Below are positions 43,479-51,154 of a DNA stretch of 64,000 nt, one piece after another. The translations under genes and the position numbers were made by a program. This stretch comes from Chitinophagaceae bacterium (lineage in GTDB: Bacteria > Bacteroidota > Bacteroidia > Chitinophagales > Chitinophagaceae): positions 434,001-498,000 of the forward strand of contig JADKAJ010000001.1 of the NCBI GenBank assembly GCA_016719165.1, given 5' to 3'. The notes under the pieces were generated by a model, which saw only the letters and a program-made list of their open reading frames with translations, was not told where the DNA came from and ran no database searches. Position 1 is the stretch's first letter, and every line of letters begins with the position of its first letter.

Positions 43479-44417
43479 ATGAAGCATCTCCTCCTCTTAT
43501 TACTATTTATAGTAAACTGTTTTCTTTCTGTTGCACAGGAAGAAGATTCTCTTGATGACCAGCGACTGGCCAAAATGATCAGTCTTTCCGAAGTTATTAT
43601 CCGTACAGATCTGAATGTGGCCAGGTTCATTAACCAGGTAAAGAATGACACTACGTTTTATAAAGCCTTTCGCAACCTGCACCTGCTGGGATTTACAGCC
43701 TGGAATGATATACGAATAAAAGATAAAAAGGGGAATATTAAAGCAGCCTTGATGAGTAAGACAAAGCAAACAAGGGCTAATGGCTGCCGGTCTATGGATA
43801 TATTGAATGAAAATACCAGCGGTGATTTTTATGAGGGCGATGGCGGTTATAATTATTATACCGCAGAACTGTATGCAGGGTTATTTTTTACTAAAGGTTC
43901 AGTTTGCGGGGAAACCAATATTGTAAAAGGAATTGATTTCAGGCCCCGTTCACAAAAAGGGTTGGCGAAACACAAAGAACAACTCAAAATGCTTTTTTTT
44001 AATCCTGGTAAAAAAATACCCGGCATCCCTTTCATAGGAGACAAAATTGACATATTCGATCCGGAAAGGGCAGCGTATTATGACTTTTTAATTGATTACG
44101 GGGATTATGAAGGTCAGTCCTGTTATGTTTTTTCAATCAAAGCGAAAAAGGAAATAGGGGGCAAAACAGATAAGATTGTTATTGACAGTATGGTAACCTG
44201 GTTTAATACAAGGACAATGGAAGTAATGGCCCGTAAGTATGACATGAGCTATAATGCCGGTGTATATGATTTTGACATCCACATGGAAGTGGAGATGACA
44301 AAATTTGGTGATTATCTTGTTCCTAAATTACTCCGGTACATAGGCAACTGGGACGTGGCTTTTAAGAAAAGGGAAAGAGGTTTGTTTACGGCAACGCTTT
44401 TTGATTTCACCAACTAA
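43479..44417 (+). CDS. secreted protein of unknown function
   Basis: 312 residues; family not recognised. Signal peptide MKHLLLLLLFIVNCFLSVAQ. The mature protein has TDLNVARFINQVKNDTTFYKAFRNLHLLGF near the start and a beta-rich C-terminal half (SCYVFSIKAKKE, WFNTRTMEVMARKYDMSYN, DFDIHMEVEM), somewhat like proteins that report on cell-envelope lipoproteins, but I cannot name it. It begins five bases after def and ends one base from the convergent rluD. Confidence 0.65.
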   Translation: MKHLLLLLLFIVNCFLSVAQEEDSLDDQRLAKMISLSEVIIRTDLNVARFINQVKNDTTFYKAFRNLHLLGFTAWNDIRIKDKKGNIKAALMSKTKQTRANGCRSMDILNENTSGDFYEGDGGYNYYTAELYAGLFFTKGSVCGETNIVKGIDFRPRSQKGLAKHKEQLKMLFFNPGKKIPGIPFIGDKIDIFDPERAAYYDFLIDYGDYEGQSCYVFSIKAKKEIGGKTDKIVIDSMVTWFNTRTMEVMARKYDMSYNAGVYDFDIHMEVEMTKFGDYLVPKLLRYIGNWDVAFKKRERGLFTATLFDFTN

Positions 44418-45479
44418 CTATTTTTTATTACCAGTTGTAGAAGCATACTTTCTCCATTTTTCAATCACCTTTTCCATATCCTCCGGAAGTTCTGTATCAA
44501 AAAACATTTCTTTGCCACTTGTCGGGTGAGTAAAACCCAGCGTTTTGGCATGCAGTGCCTGACGCTGACATATCTGGAAACAGTTATCTACAAATTGTTT
44601 GTACCTGGTGTATACTGTTCCTTTTACAATTTTATCACCTCCGTAAAAATCATCGTTGAAAAGGGGGTGCCCGATATATTTCATATGCACCCTGATCTGG
44701 TGGGTGCGTCCGGTTTCCAGAATACATTGTACCAGGGTAACATAACCAAATCTTTCGATCACTTTGTAATGTGTCGTAGCATCTTTCCCATGATCGCCTT
44801 CCGGGTAAGCTTCAAATAATTTTCTGAATCGCAGATTACGGCCCACATGGGCAATAATGGTACCTGCGTCTTTTTCCATATCTCCCCACACCAATGCTAC
44901 ATATTGTCTTTTTACTGTATGATCAAAGAATTGTTTGGCCAGTTGTCGCATGGCCTTATCTGTTTTGGCAAGGACCAAAAGGCCACTTGTGTTTTTGTCA
45001 ATCCGGTGAACCAGGCCAAATCTTGGCAGAATGTCTTCAGAAATAGCAGGATTTTGTTGTTGTAAATAATAAGAAACTCCATTTAAAAGCGTACCCGAAT
45101 AATTACCACTTCCCGGGTGTACCACCATACCTGCCGGTTTATTGATAATCATCAGATCTGCATCCTCATATACAATATTCAAATCCATTTTTTCCGGAAC
45201 AACATCTGTTTCGTCCGGGCTCATATCTGAATAAACTATAATAGAATCGAGCGGCTTAATTTTATAGTTTGGCCGCACGGAAGCTCCATTTACCATTACC
45301 ATTCCTAAGTTAATAGCTTGCTGAAGTTTGTTACGGGTAGCGCCTTCAATCCGGTTGGTCAGAAATTTATCAATCCGAAGTGGTTCCTGGCCTTTATCTA
45401 TAGTGATAGTGAACCGTTCATAGAGTTCATCACTACTATCCTGTATTTCGGGATTTTCATTTTCCAATTCGTTTTGCAT
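44418..45479 (-). CDS. rluD: large subunit pseudouridine synthase, RluD family
   Basis: 353 residues. An N-terminal S4 domain (EPLRIDKFLTNRIEGATRNKLQQ) precedes the catalytic domain with HRIDKNTSGLLVLAKT, whose Asp is the nucleophile, and LETGRTHQIRVHMKYIGHPLFND. The S4 domain and length fit RluD, which modifies helix 69 of 23S rRNA. ATG 45479 is used; the longer frame reads through the divergent promoter region of lipB. Confidence 0.92.
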   Translation of the reverse strand: MQNELENENPEIQDSSDELYERFTITIDKGQEPLRIDKFLTNRIEGATRNKLQQAINLGMVMVNGASVRPNYKIKPLDSIIVYSDMSPDETDVVPEKMDLNIVYEDADLMIINKPAGMVVHPGSGNYSGTLLNGVSYYLQQQNPAISEDILPRFGLVHRIDKNTSGLLVLAKTDKAMRQLAKQFFDHTVKRQYVALVWGDMEKDAGTIIAHVGRNLRFRKLFEAYPEGDHGKDATTHYKVIERFGYVTLVQCILETGRTHQIRVHMKYIGHPLFNDDFYGGDKIVKGTVYTRYKQFVDNCFQICQRQALHAKTLGFTHPTSGKEMFFDTELPEDMEKVIEKWRKYASTTGNKK

Positions 45480-45485
45480 AAGCGG

Positions 45486-45493
45486 CAAAGGTA
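45486..45493 (-). promoter_or_regulatory. -7 promoter element of rluD
   Basis: TACCTTTG on the minus strand, six bases before the rluD ATG; the 14-mer TACCTTTGCCGCTT is identical to that in front of the DEAD-box gene at 51117. Confidence 0.5.
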
Positions 45494-45512
45494 AAGGATG
45501 GTTTTTTGTTGG

Positions 45513-45520
45513 TAAATTTG
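45513..45520 (+). promoter_or_regulatory. -7 promoter element of lipB
   Basis: TAAATTTG, nine bases before the lipB ATG at 45530. No clear -33 element. Confidence 0.45.
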
Positions 45521-45529
45521 CTTTTCTAT

Positions 45530-46237
45530 ATGCGTAAAGAACAGATAATATTTCAAGACCTGGGAAAGATGCCATACCAGGCAGCCTGGGATTACCAGGA
45601 GAAGCTATTACAGGAAAATGTGAAGAGAAAGTCAACAGTGGGGGGGCAACAACTCACCGTAAATCATTTACTTTTTGTGGAACATCCCCCTGTTTATACA
45701 CTGGGCAAGAGTGGCAACATGGATAATGTCCTGATGAGTGATGATGAATTGCAGGCAAACAATATTGAGTTCTTTCATACAAACCGGGGAGGCGATATAA
45801 CTTTTCACGGCCCTGAACAGATCGTTGGTTACCCGATACTGGACTTGGAAAAGTTTTATACAGATATCGGCAAATACCTGCGGAATATTGAAGAGGTGAT
45901 CATACTGACTATGGCAGCATACGGCATAAAAGGGGACAGGTCAGCTGGTGAAACAGGTGTATGGATAGAACCAGGAGTGCCGGGAAAAGAAAGAAAGATA
46001 TGTGCTATTGGTGTTCGTTGCAGTCGCTGGATCACTATGCATGGGTTCGCATTTAATGTAAATACCGATCTTTCTTATTTTAATAATATCATTCCCTGTG
46101 GTATCGTGAACAAGCAGGTTACTTCGATGCAAAAAGAGCTGGGGCACTCTTTGGATATGCAGGAAGTGAAAGAGAAAGTGAAATCAAATTTTGAAAGAGT
46201 ATTTGAGGCCGAATTGGTATCAGAAGTCCTTCTCTAA
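45530..46237 (+). CDS. lipB: octanoyl-[acyl-carrier-protein]-protein transferase
   Basis: 235 residues. LipB transfers octanoate from ACP to lipoyl domains. Motifs: VEHPPVYTLGKSG, TNRGGDITFHGPEQIVGYPI (the R-G-G-x-x-T-F-H-G-P signature) and KICAIGVRCSRWITMHGFAFNV with the catalytic Lys and Cys. LipA is not in the window. The last 18 bases overlap the convergent gene. Confidence 0.94.
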   Translation: MRKEQIIFQDLGKMPYQAAWDYQEKLLQENVKRKSTVGGQQLTVNHLLFVEHPPVYTLGKSGNMDNVLMSDDELQANNIEFFHTNRGGDITFHGPEQIVGYPILDLEKFYTDIGKYLRNIEEVIILTMAAYGIKGDRSAGETGVWIEPGVPGKERKICAIGVRCSRWITMHGFAFNVNTDLSYFNNIIPCGIVNKQVTSMQKELGHSLDMQEVKEKVKSNFERVFEAELVSEVLL

Positions 46238-46990
46238 ATAAAATTTGTGTTTTTCTACCAGTTTCCCATCTTCATATAATTCAAAGCGAAACCATCCTGC
46301 ATGATAGAAATTGACTTTATCAATTTTAAAATTTCTTTCTTTAATATCCTTTAATTCGAAGATTGGTGTTTCGTCTTCTTCAAAAAATTTAATATTGTAT
46401 TTCTTCGTTTTTTCTTCAACAGGGAGATTGACACTGACATAACCATCTTTGTGAGTATAAATATAAAGCGAGGGTACAAATGCTGTTGGTCTGTTTTTTA
46501 TTGTTACCGGACTGGGAATGGTGGCAGAATCTCCGGGTTGCAGGTTATCTATCCTGAACACTACCGGGTTCACTCTTGTAACAGAATCTACCCGTAGAAG
46601 AGAATCAACTACCGAAGTAATTTCAGTCTTTGGTGCAGTCGCAGTATCCAGAACAGGTTTTTTGGCCTTGCTAAACAGGTACACTCCGCCTTCAAGCATT
46701 ATGTACAACCTGTAAAACATATGATCATTTGTTGCCTTCCCATCCACATATCCGTTTTGCAGGGAAGTGGGGTCTGCAACTGTAAGGATGGTTTTATATC
46801 CTTTTAAACTGTCGAATGAACGCTGGATACTTAATTGCCGGATATTTTGAAAATTATTGACCCAGCTGATTACGATCCGGTTTTTTCCCACATTTTTAAG
46901 TGAAAATTTTGGCAAAGTATCCTGCGAATAAGCAATACTGCCAGTGATAGATAGTGCACTAAAAAAGAAAAACAGGGTCAGTTTTTTCAT
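46220..46990 (-). CDS. secreted protein with a fibronectin III-like N-terminus
   Basis: 256 residues, family not recognised. Signal peptide MKKLTLFFFFSALSITGSIA. Residues ~25-110 have the FN3-like strand pattern ISWVNN ... LSIQRSFDSLKGYKTI ... FYRLYIMLEGGVYLFSK. The middle is S/T/V/P-rich and the C-terminal 80 residues are beta-rich (YIYTHKDGYVSVNL, FRFELYEDGKLVEKHKFYL). It overlaps the end of lipB in the opposite direction. Confidence 0.6.
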   Translation of the reverse strand: MKKLTLFFFFSALSITGSIAYSQDTLPKFSLKNVGKNRIVISWVNNFQNIRQLSIQRSFDSLKGYKTILTVADPTSLQNGYVDGKATNDHMFYRLYIMLEGGVYLFSKAKKPVLDTATAPKTEITSVVDSLLRVDSVTRVNPVVFRIDNLQPGDSATIPSPVTIKNRPTAFVPSLYIYTHKDGYVSVNLPVEEKTKKYNIKFFEEDETPIFELKDIKERNFKIDKVNFYHAGWFRFELYEDGKLVEKHKFYLEKDF

Positions 46991-47061
46991 ATAGTATGAA
47001 TGACAAAAATATCGGATTCTTTTACTTATGCAAATAAAGATAAGGCAGTGATCCGGAAAAA

Positions 47062-47952
47062 TTAAAATATTAACGTTCCCTTGTTCAGTGACTGATTACC
47101 TTGTAAGCCACCACTGTGAATCACGAGAATGCGGCTTTCGGGGGGGAAGAAGTTTTTTTCTGCCAGGTCATTAACGGCGAAACATAATTTACCAGTATAT
47201 ACAAAATCAGTTGGAACCGATGTTTGCCGGTAAAATGAATTCATAAAAGCAAGTAATTCCGGTTTGTGTTTTGCATAACCGCCAAAGTGGTATTCATGAA
47301 TAATTTCGTAATTCTCCATCTTAGCGGGCAATAAAGTTGTAACCTGATCCTGTAACTCGGTATTATTTTTAAGTACGCTGATGCCAGTGACTTTTGTTCC
47401 CGGTACTGCACTGATGATCAAGCCGGCCATCATAGTTCCTGTTCCAACAGCACAGCAAATATGATTGTACTCATTTTTCTTACAGTGTGCCAGGATTGAT
47501 GAAGCTCCCTCTGTTCCTCTGGCACCAAAGCCACCTTCATTTACAATGTAACAATCTTCATCGTTCAATTCATTCGGGATCATCTTCTTTTTATATTCTT
47601 CACGGGAGGTAAATACCAGTTGCATGCCCAGTTCTTTTGCCTGAATAAGTGTCGGGGAAAGTGCAGCAGCTTTTTCACCCCGGATAATTCCAATTGCAAA
47701 CAGGTTATAAAGTTTGCAGGCAGCTGCAGTTGCCAGAATATGATTTGACCATGCTCCGCCAAAAGTCAGAATTTTTTTTTTGCCTTGTTTCTTTGCTTCA
47801 TCGATATGAAACCGAAGTTTGAACCATTTATTTCCGGAAATAAGCGGATGGATTTTATCCAGCCGGAGGATGGATACATCCAGTTGTCTTTTTTCAAACA
47901 ACGGCGTTGAAAGCATATCCGTAGTAATGTTGTTTAGGTTTATATCTTCCAT
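47062..47952 (-). CDS. PLP-dependent ACC deaminase / D-cysteine desulfhydrase family protein
   Basis: 296 residues, PLP fold type II. The PLP lysine is in SGNKWFKLRFHI, followed by LTFGGAWSNHILATAAAC, NEGGFGARGTEGAS and CAVGTGTMMAGLI (phosphate-binding loop). Family members deaminate 1-aminocyclopropane-1-carboxylate or, more often, desulfurate D-cysteine. This sequence alone does not separate the two; D-cysteine desulfhydrase is likelier in a free-living bacterium. Confidence 0.85.
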   Translation of the reverse strand: MEDINLNNITTDMLSTPLFEKRQLDVSILRLDKIHPLISGNKWFKLRFHIDEAKKQGKKKILTFGGAWSNHILATAAACKLYNLFAIGIIRGEKAAALSPTLIQAKELGMQLVFTSREEYKKKMIPNELNDEDCYIVNEGGFGARGTEGASSILAHCKKNEYNHICCAVGTGTMMAGLIISAVPGTKVTGISVLKNNTELQDQVTTLLPAKMENYEIIHEYHFGGYAKHKPELLAFMNSFYRQTSVPTDFVYTGKLCFAVNDLAEKNFFPPESRILVIHSGGLQGNQSLNKGTLIF

Positions 47953-48014
47953 AAATAATGTCCGGCTGACAAAATTACTTTAATTTCGTCCTGCAATTTT
48001 TATAAACAATACTA

Positions 48015-48911
48015 ATGAAACCTACTCTTGTAATATTAGCTGCTGGCATGGCTTCCCGATATGGAAGTATGAAGCAGGTACAGGGCTTTGGCCCATCAGG
48101 TGAAACGATCATGGACTATTCGATTTACGATGCAATCCGTGCCGGATTTGGAAAAGTTGTTTTTATTATCCGCAAAGAGTTTGCTGATAATTTTAGAGCC
48201 ATATTTGAACCGAAACTTAAAGGCAAGATCGAAACGGAATATGTTTACCAGGAAATGGGCTCATTTACGAATGGATTTGAAGCGCCGCAAGAAAGAACCA
48301 AACCCTGGGGTACTGCACATGCTGTACTCTGTGCAAAGGAAGTTGTAACAGAACCTTTTGCGGTGATCAATGCGGATGATTTCTATGGCAGGAATGCTTT
48401 TGAAAATGCAGCTGATTTTTTAAATAATTCCTGTACTGACAAATGTTATGCAATTATTGGTTATGACCTGCTGAGTACATTATCCGATCATGGAACTGTA
48501 AACAGGGGAGTATGTGGCCTGGATGACATGGGTAACCTGGCCACCATTACAGAGCGGATAAACATAGAAAAAAAAGAAGGTAAAATTGTTTGTAATGACG
48601 GTCTTGAGCCGGTTGAGCTGTCAACGGCAACCAGGGTTTCAATGAATTTTTGGTGTTTTGCACCATCTTTCTTTTCATACACGCAAAAGCTGTTTATTGA
48701 GTTCCTGGAAAAATATGGAACTGAACTTAAATCGGAATTTTTCATCCCCATTGTAGCCGACCAGTTTATAAAGGAAGGGAATAAAGTTGAAATTATCCCA
48801 ACCACCTCGTTGTGGTTTGGTGTGACGTACAAGGAAGATGCGCCGTTTGTGGAGAAAAGCCTCAATGAATTGATAAGTAAAGGAGAGTATCCTGAAAGTC
48901 TTTGGGGGTAA
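48015..48911 (+). CDS. sugar-phosphate nucleotidyltransferase-like protein
   Basis: 298 residues, GT-A-like nucleotidyltransferase fold. The N-terminal LVILAAGMASRYGSMKQVQGFG is the NTP-binding signature, with the metal-binding VINADDFYGRNAF. KPWGTAHAVLCAKE supports nucleotide transfer. Substrate is unknown. There is no left-handed beta-helix tail. Transcribed away from the PLP deaminase gene and ended by a terminator. Confidence 0.82.
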   Translation: MKPTLVILAAGMASRYGSMKQVQGFGPSGETIMDYSIYDAIRAGFGKVVFIIRKEFADNFRAIFEPKLKGKIETEYVYQEMGSFTNGFEAPQERTKPWGTAHAVLCAKEVVTEPFAVINADDFYGRNAFENAADFLNNSCTDKCYAIIGYDLLSTLSDHGTVNRGVCGLDDMGNLATITERINIEKKEGKIVCNDGLEPVELSTATRVSMNFWCFAPSFFSYTQKLFIEFLEKYGTELKSEFFIPIVADQFIKEGNKVEIIPTTSLWFGVTYKEDAPFVEKSLNELISKGEYPESLWG

Positions 48912-48931
48912 ATTTATTTAGGTGAAAAGTT

Positions 48932-48967
48932 AAAAGCTATCCATCATAGACGGATAGCTTTTTTTTA
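48932..48967 (+). terminator. intrinsic terminator after the nucleotidyltransferase gene
   Basis: AAAAGCTATCC (48932-48942) and GGATAGCTTTT (48952-48962), perfect 11-bp stem, then T run. Confidence 0.88.
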
Positions 48968-48983
48968 TAGGGATAGTATCTTG

Positions 48984-50087
48984 TTAGTTCACTTTAACCA
49001 TGAAGACATAGTCTTCCACTTTCTCAACCTGTTGCTGGAAGTCAAGACCCGCAATCGAGGATTTAGAAGAAATTTTTACTTTTTGATGGATTGAATCTTT
49101 TTTCAGTTCGTCCAGTACATTATAAATATACTTGCCCTGTATAGCAAAAGCAAAGCCTTCGATGTTCCTCTGCCGTCCATTCAGGATGCCAATGACCTCA
49201 CCTTTTTTGTTCAAAATCGGGCTGCCGCTGTTTCCCCTGTTGGCTGCAATTTCTAACTGGCAGCTGAGTGTATCTCCGTTGAAACCTGTCTTGGCACTTA
49301 AATAACCCTGACCATATACAATCTCACTTCTGGGGTAGCCCAATGTGAATATGGGTTCTGCCAGTTTGCCTGCAGACCGGCTGATTGTGTAGGGTACTGA
49401 AGCATATGGTTTGAAACTTTCGTCATCTATTTTCAGGATGGCAATATCTTTTTCCATATTTATGTGAACCACTTTGGCCATGTATTCCCCTCTGCTGTTC
49501 TGGACGGCAATATTTTTTGCACCCTCCACCACATGGGCATTAGTGACCAGGTAACCTTTGGCATCAATAATAAAACCAGTACCGCCGGTAGTATAAACAA
49601 TTGTATTATCAGCCGTGTTGATTTTATTTTTAACCTTGTTGATCTCTTTATCCTGCTCTTTTGTTTTATTTTCAATGACGTTGATTTTGCCTTTCAGCAG
49701 ATCGATTTCGCTTGCAGGTGTTTGCGGTGTAATTGACCATACAAGGGCACTGAAAGTTAATGTTGTAATACCAGCAATAGAAGCAGCAATAGCGGCTACT
49801 CTTTTATATCTTTTCCACAGATAAACAACTTTGGCTTTTCCATTCAGTCTTGCAGAATCAATCTTGCCCTGTTCAGCAAGGTCTGTATGAACATCATTAA
49901 GAGAGGAGCGGAATTTTTTCCATTCGCCAAACCGGTTCATCTGCTGCAAAAAGAGAGTATGCTCAACCACTAACTGGTCAATTTCAGGATTTGTCTTTCT
50001 CAGATTTTCAAAATGTAACCTTTCGTCAGGATTCATTTCGCCCCGGATATAGCGTTCAACAGCCTCTAAAACTTTAATATCACCCAT
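48984..50087 (-). CDS. membrane-anchored trypsin-like protease with cytoplasmic anti-sigma-like domain
   Basis: 367 residues. The cytoplasmic N-terminus (~100 residues, VERYIRGEMNPDERLHFENL) is anti-sigma-like. One membrane helix (KRVAAIAASIAGITTLTFSA) and a coiled coil (KINVIENKTKEQDKEINKVK) lead to an S1C protease domain with TNAHVV (His), EKDIAILKI (Asp) and RGNSGSPIL (Ser). No PDZ domain. The gene overlaps the upstream ECF sigma gene by 8 bp (ATG at 50087 within the sigma stop region), so both are co-translated. Likely it holds the sigma factor at the membrane and senses the periplasm; that is inference. Confidence 0.82.
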   Translation of the reverse strand: MGDIKVLEAVERYIRGEMNPDERLHFENLRKTNPEIDQLVVEHTLFLQQMNRFGEWKKFRSSLNDVHTDLAEQGKIDSARLNGKAKVVYLWKRYKRVAAIAASIAGITTLTFSALVWSITPQTPASEIDLLKGKINVIENKTKEQDKEINKVKNKINTADNTIVYTTGGTGFIIDAKGYLVTNAHVVEGAKNIAVQNSRGEYMAKVVHINMEKDIAILKIDDESFKPYASVPYTISRSAGKLAEPIFTLGYPRSEIVYGQGYLSAKTGFNGDTLSCQLEIAANRGNSGSPILNKKGEVIGILNGRQRNIEGFAFAIQGKYIYNVLDELKKDSIHQKVKISSKSSIAGLDFQQQVEKVEDYVFMVKVN

Positions 50088-50655
50088 CACCGTTCTCGTT
50101 TTTATAGTGAGCAAAAAATATTTTCTTCAATCTCATCAGGCACTTGTACTTCTGGTTTTTTGCATTGTCGGCATTTGTATACCCGAAATTTGCCGCAATA
50201 ACCTGCATATTCTGCTTTTGCAAGTAATAAGCTTCCAAAAGACTTTTACAAGGTTCTCCAAGGCTGCTGATGGCTTTGTCCATCATTTCAAACTCGGCAT
50301 CCCTTTTTTCATGTTCAGCTATTTCATCATCAACAGGTACGGAGGCTTCCTGGTCTTCAATAGGAGGTGAATATCGGCTTGATTGTTGTAACTTTTTGAG
50401 CCACAGTCTTTTACTTACAGAATAAACATATGTTTTAATCTGGCAGTTCAGCTCAAATGTTCCGGATCTCACTTTTTCGTACAGCACAATCATTGCTTCC
50501 TGAAATATGTCTTTTGCGTCGTCTGCTGATCCGTTGTTGTTGATTATCAGGGACTGAACCATATTGTAGTTCTCCCTGTAAATGGTTTCAACGGCTTTTT
50601 TGTCGTTCGTAGCTAATCCTTGCAAAAGGGCCTTTTCGTTATTCTCTGAATTCAC
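50080..50655 (-). CDS. ECF RNA polymerase sigma factor (second)
   Basis: 191 residues. Region 2: YRENYNMVQSLIINNNGSADDAKDIFQEAMIVLYEKV with the D-A-K-D-I-F-Q-E core; region 4 HTH: NMQVIAANFGYTNADNAKNQKYKCLMRL. A 40-residue linker is unusually acidic. GTG 50655 is the only start fitting MNSENNEKALLQGL. It overlaps by 8 bp with the protease gene that follows. Confidence 0.85.
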   Translation of the reverse strand: MNSENNEKALLQGLATNDKKAVETIYRENYNMVQSLIINNNGSADDAKDIFQEAMIVLYEKVRSGTFELNCQIKTYVYSVSKRLWLKKLQQSSRYSPPIEDQEASVPVDDEIAEHEKRDAEFEMMDKAISSLGEPCKSLLEAYYLQKQNMQVIAANFGYTNADNAKNQKYKCLMRLKKIFFAHYKNENGDG

Positions 50656-50795
50656 ATTCCCTAGTTTAATACGGGAATTTAAAAATAGTAACCCTGCGCC
50701 ACCTGAAAAAAAAAATTAAAACTTCGGGTTACCTTTTTTCAATTTGGGTATAAACAACGAAATATTTCAAACAACCCCCAAAAAATCTCAAACAA

Positions 50796-50993
50796 ATGAA
50801 GAAGTTTTTTGCAATTGCTTTTATCGCTGCTACTACTTTGGTAGCTTGTAACAATTCTGGTGAAGGTGAAAAGCCTGCTGATACAACAGCTGTTCCTGCT
50901 GTTGATACTACAGTTGTTGCACCAGTAGTAGATTCTACCGTTAAAGCTATTGACTCTACAGTTAAAGCTGTAGTAGATTCTATTAAGAAGTAA
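50796..50993 (+). CDS. small lipoprotein, low-complexity
   Basis: 65 residues. Signal peptide MKKFFAIAFIAATTLVAC with lipobox; the mature part is a degenerate repeat of D-T/S-T-V-x-A (VDTTVVAPVVDSTVKAIDST). Unknown function. Similar in size and plan to the lipoprotein at 29345. It is divergent from the ECF sigma gene and followed by a terminator. Confidence 0.7.
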   Translation: MKKFFAIAFIAATTLVACNNSGEGEKPADTTAVPAVDTTVVAPVVDSTVKAIDSTVKAVVDSIKK

Positions 50994-51019
50994 GATTTCA
51001 ACTGGCAAGCAAATCGCTG

Positions 51020-51055
51020 AAGGCCGTTCCATACCGGGGCGGCTTTCTTATTTTT
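51020..51055 (+). terminator. intrinsic terminator after the small lipoprotein gene
   Basis: AAGGCCGTTCC (51020-51030) and GGGGCGGCTTT (51036-51046), an 11-bp helix with three G-U pairs, then CTTATTTTTG. Confidence 0.65.
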
Positions 51056-51116
51056 GTTTCCTCTCCTCTCTTTATATATCTGGCAAAATACATTAGCCTT
51101 TCCCCTTTTTAAAGGC

Positions 51117-51124
51117 TACCTTTG
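51117..51124 (+). promoter_or_regulatory. -7 promoter element of the DEAD-box helicase gene
   Basis: TACCTTTG followed by CCGCTT, as in front of rluD. It overlaps the TTG that opens the longest frame, which argues that translation starts later, at GTG 51155. TTAG lies 20 bases upstream instead of TTTG. Confidence 0.6.
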
Positions 51125-51154
51125 CCGCTTTATTATCAACAAAAAAGTATATCA

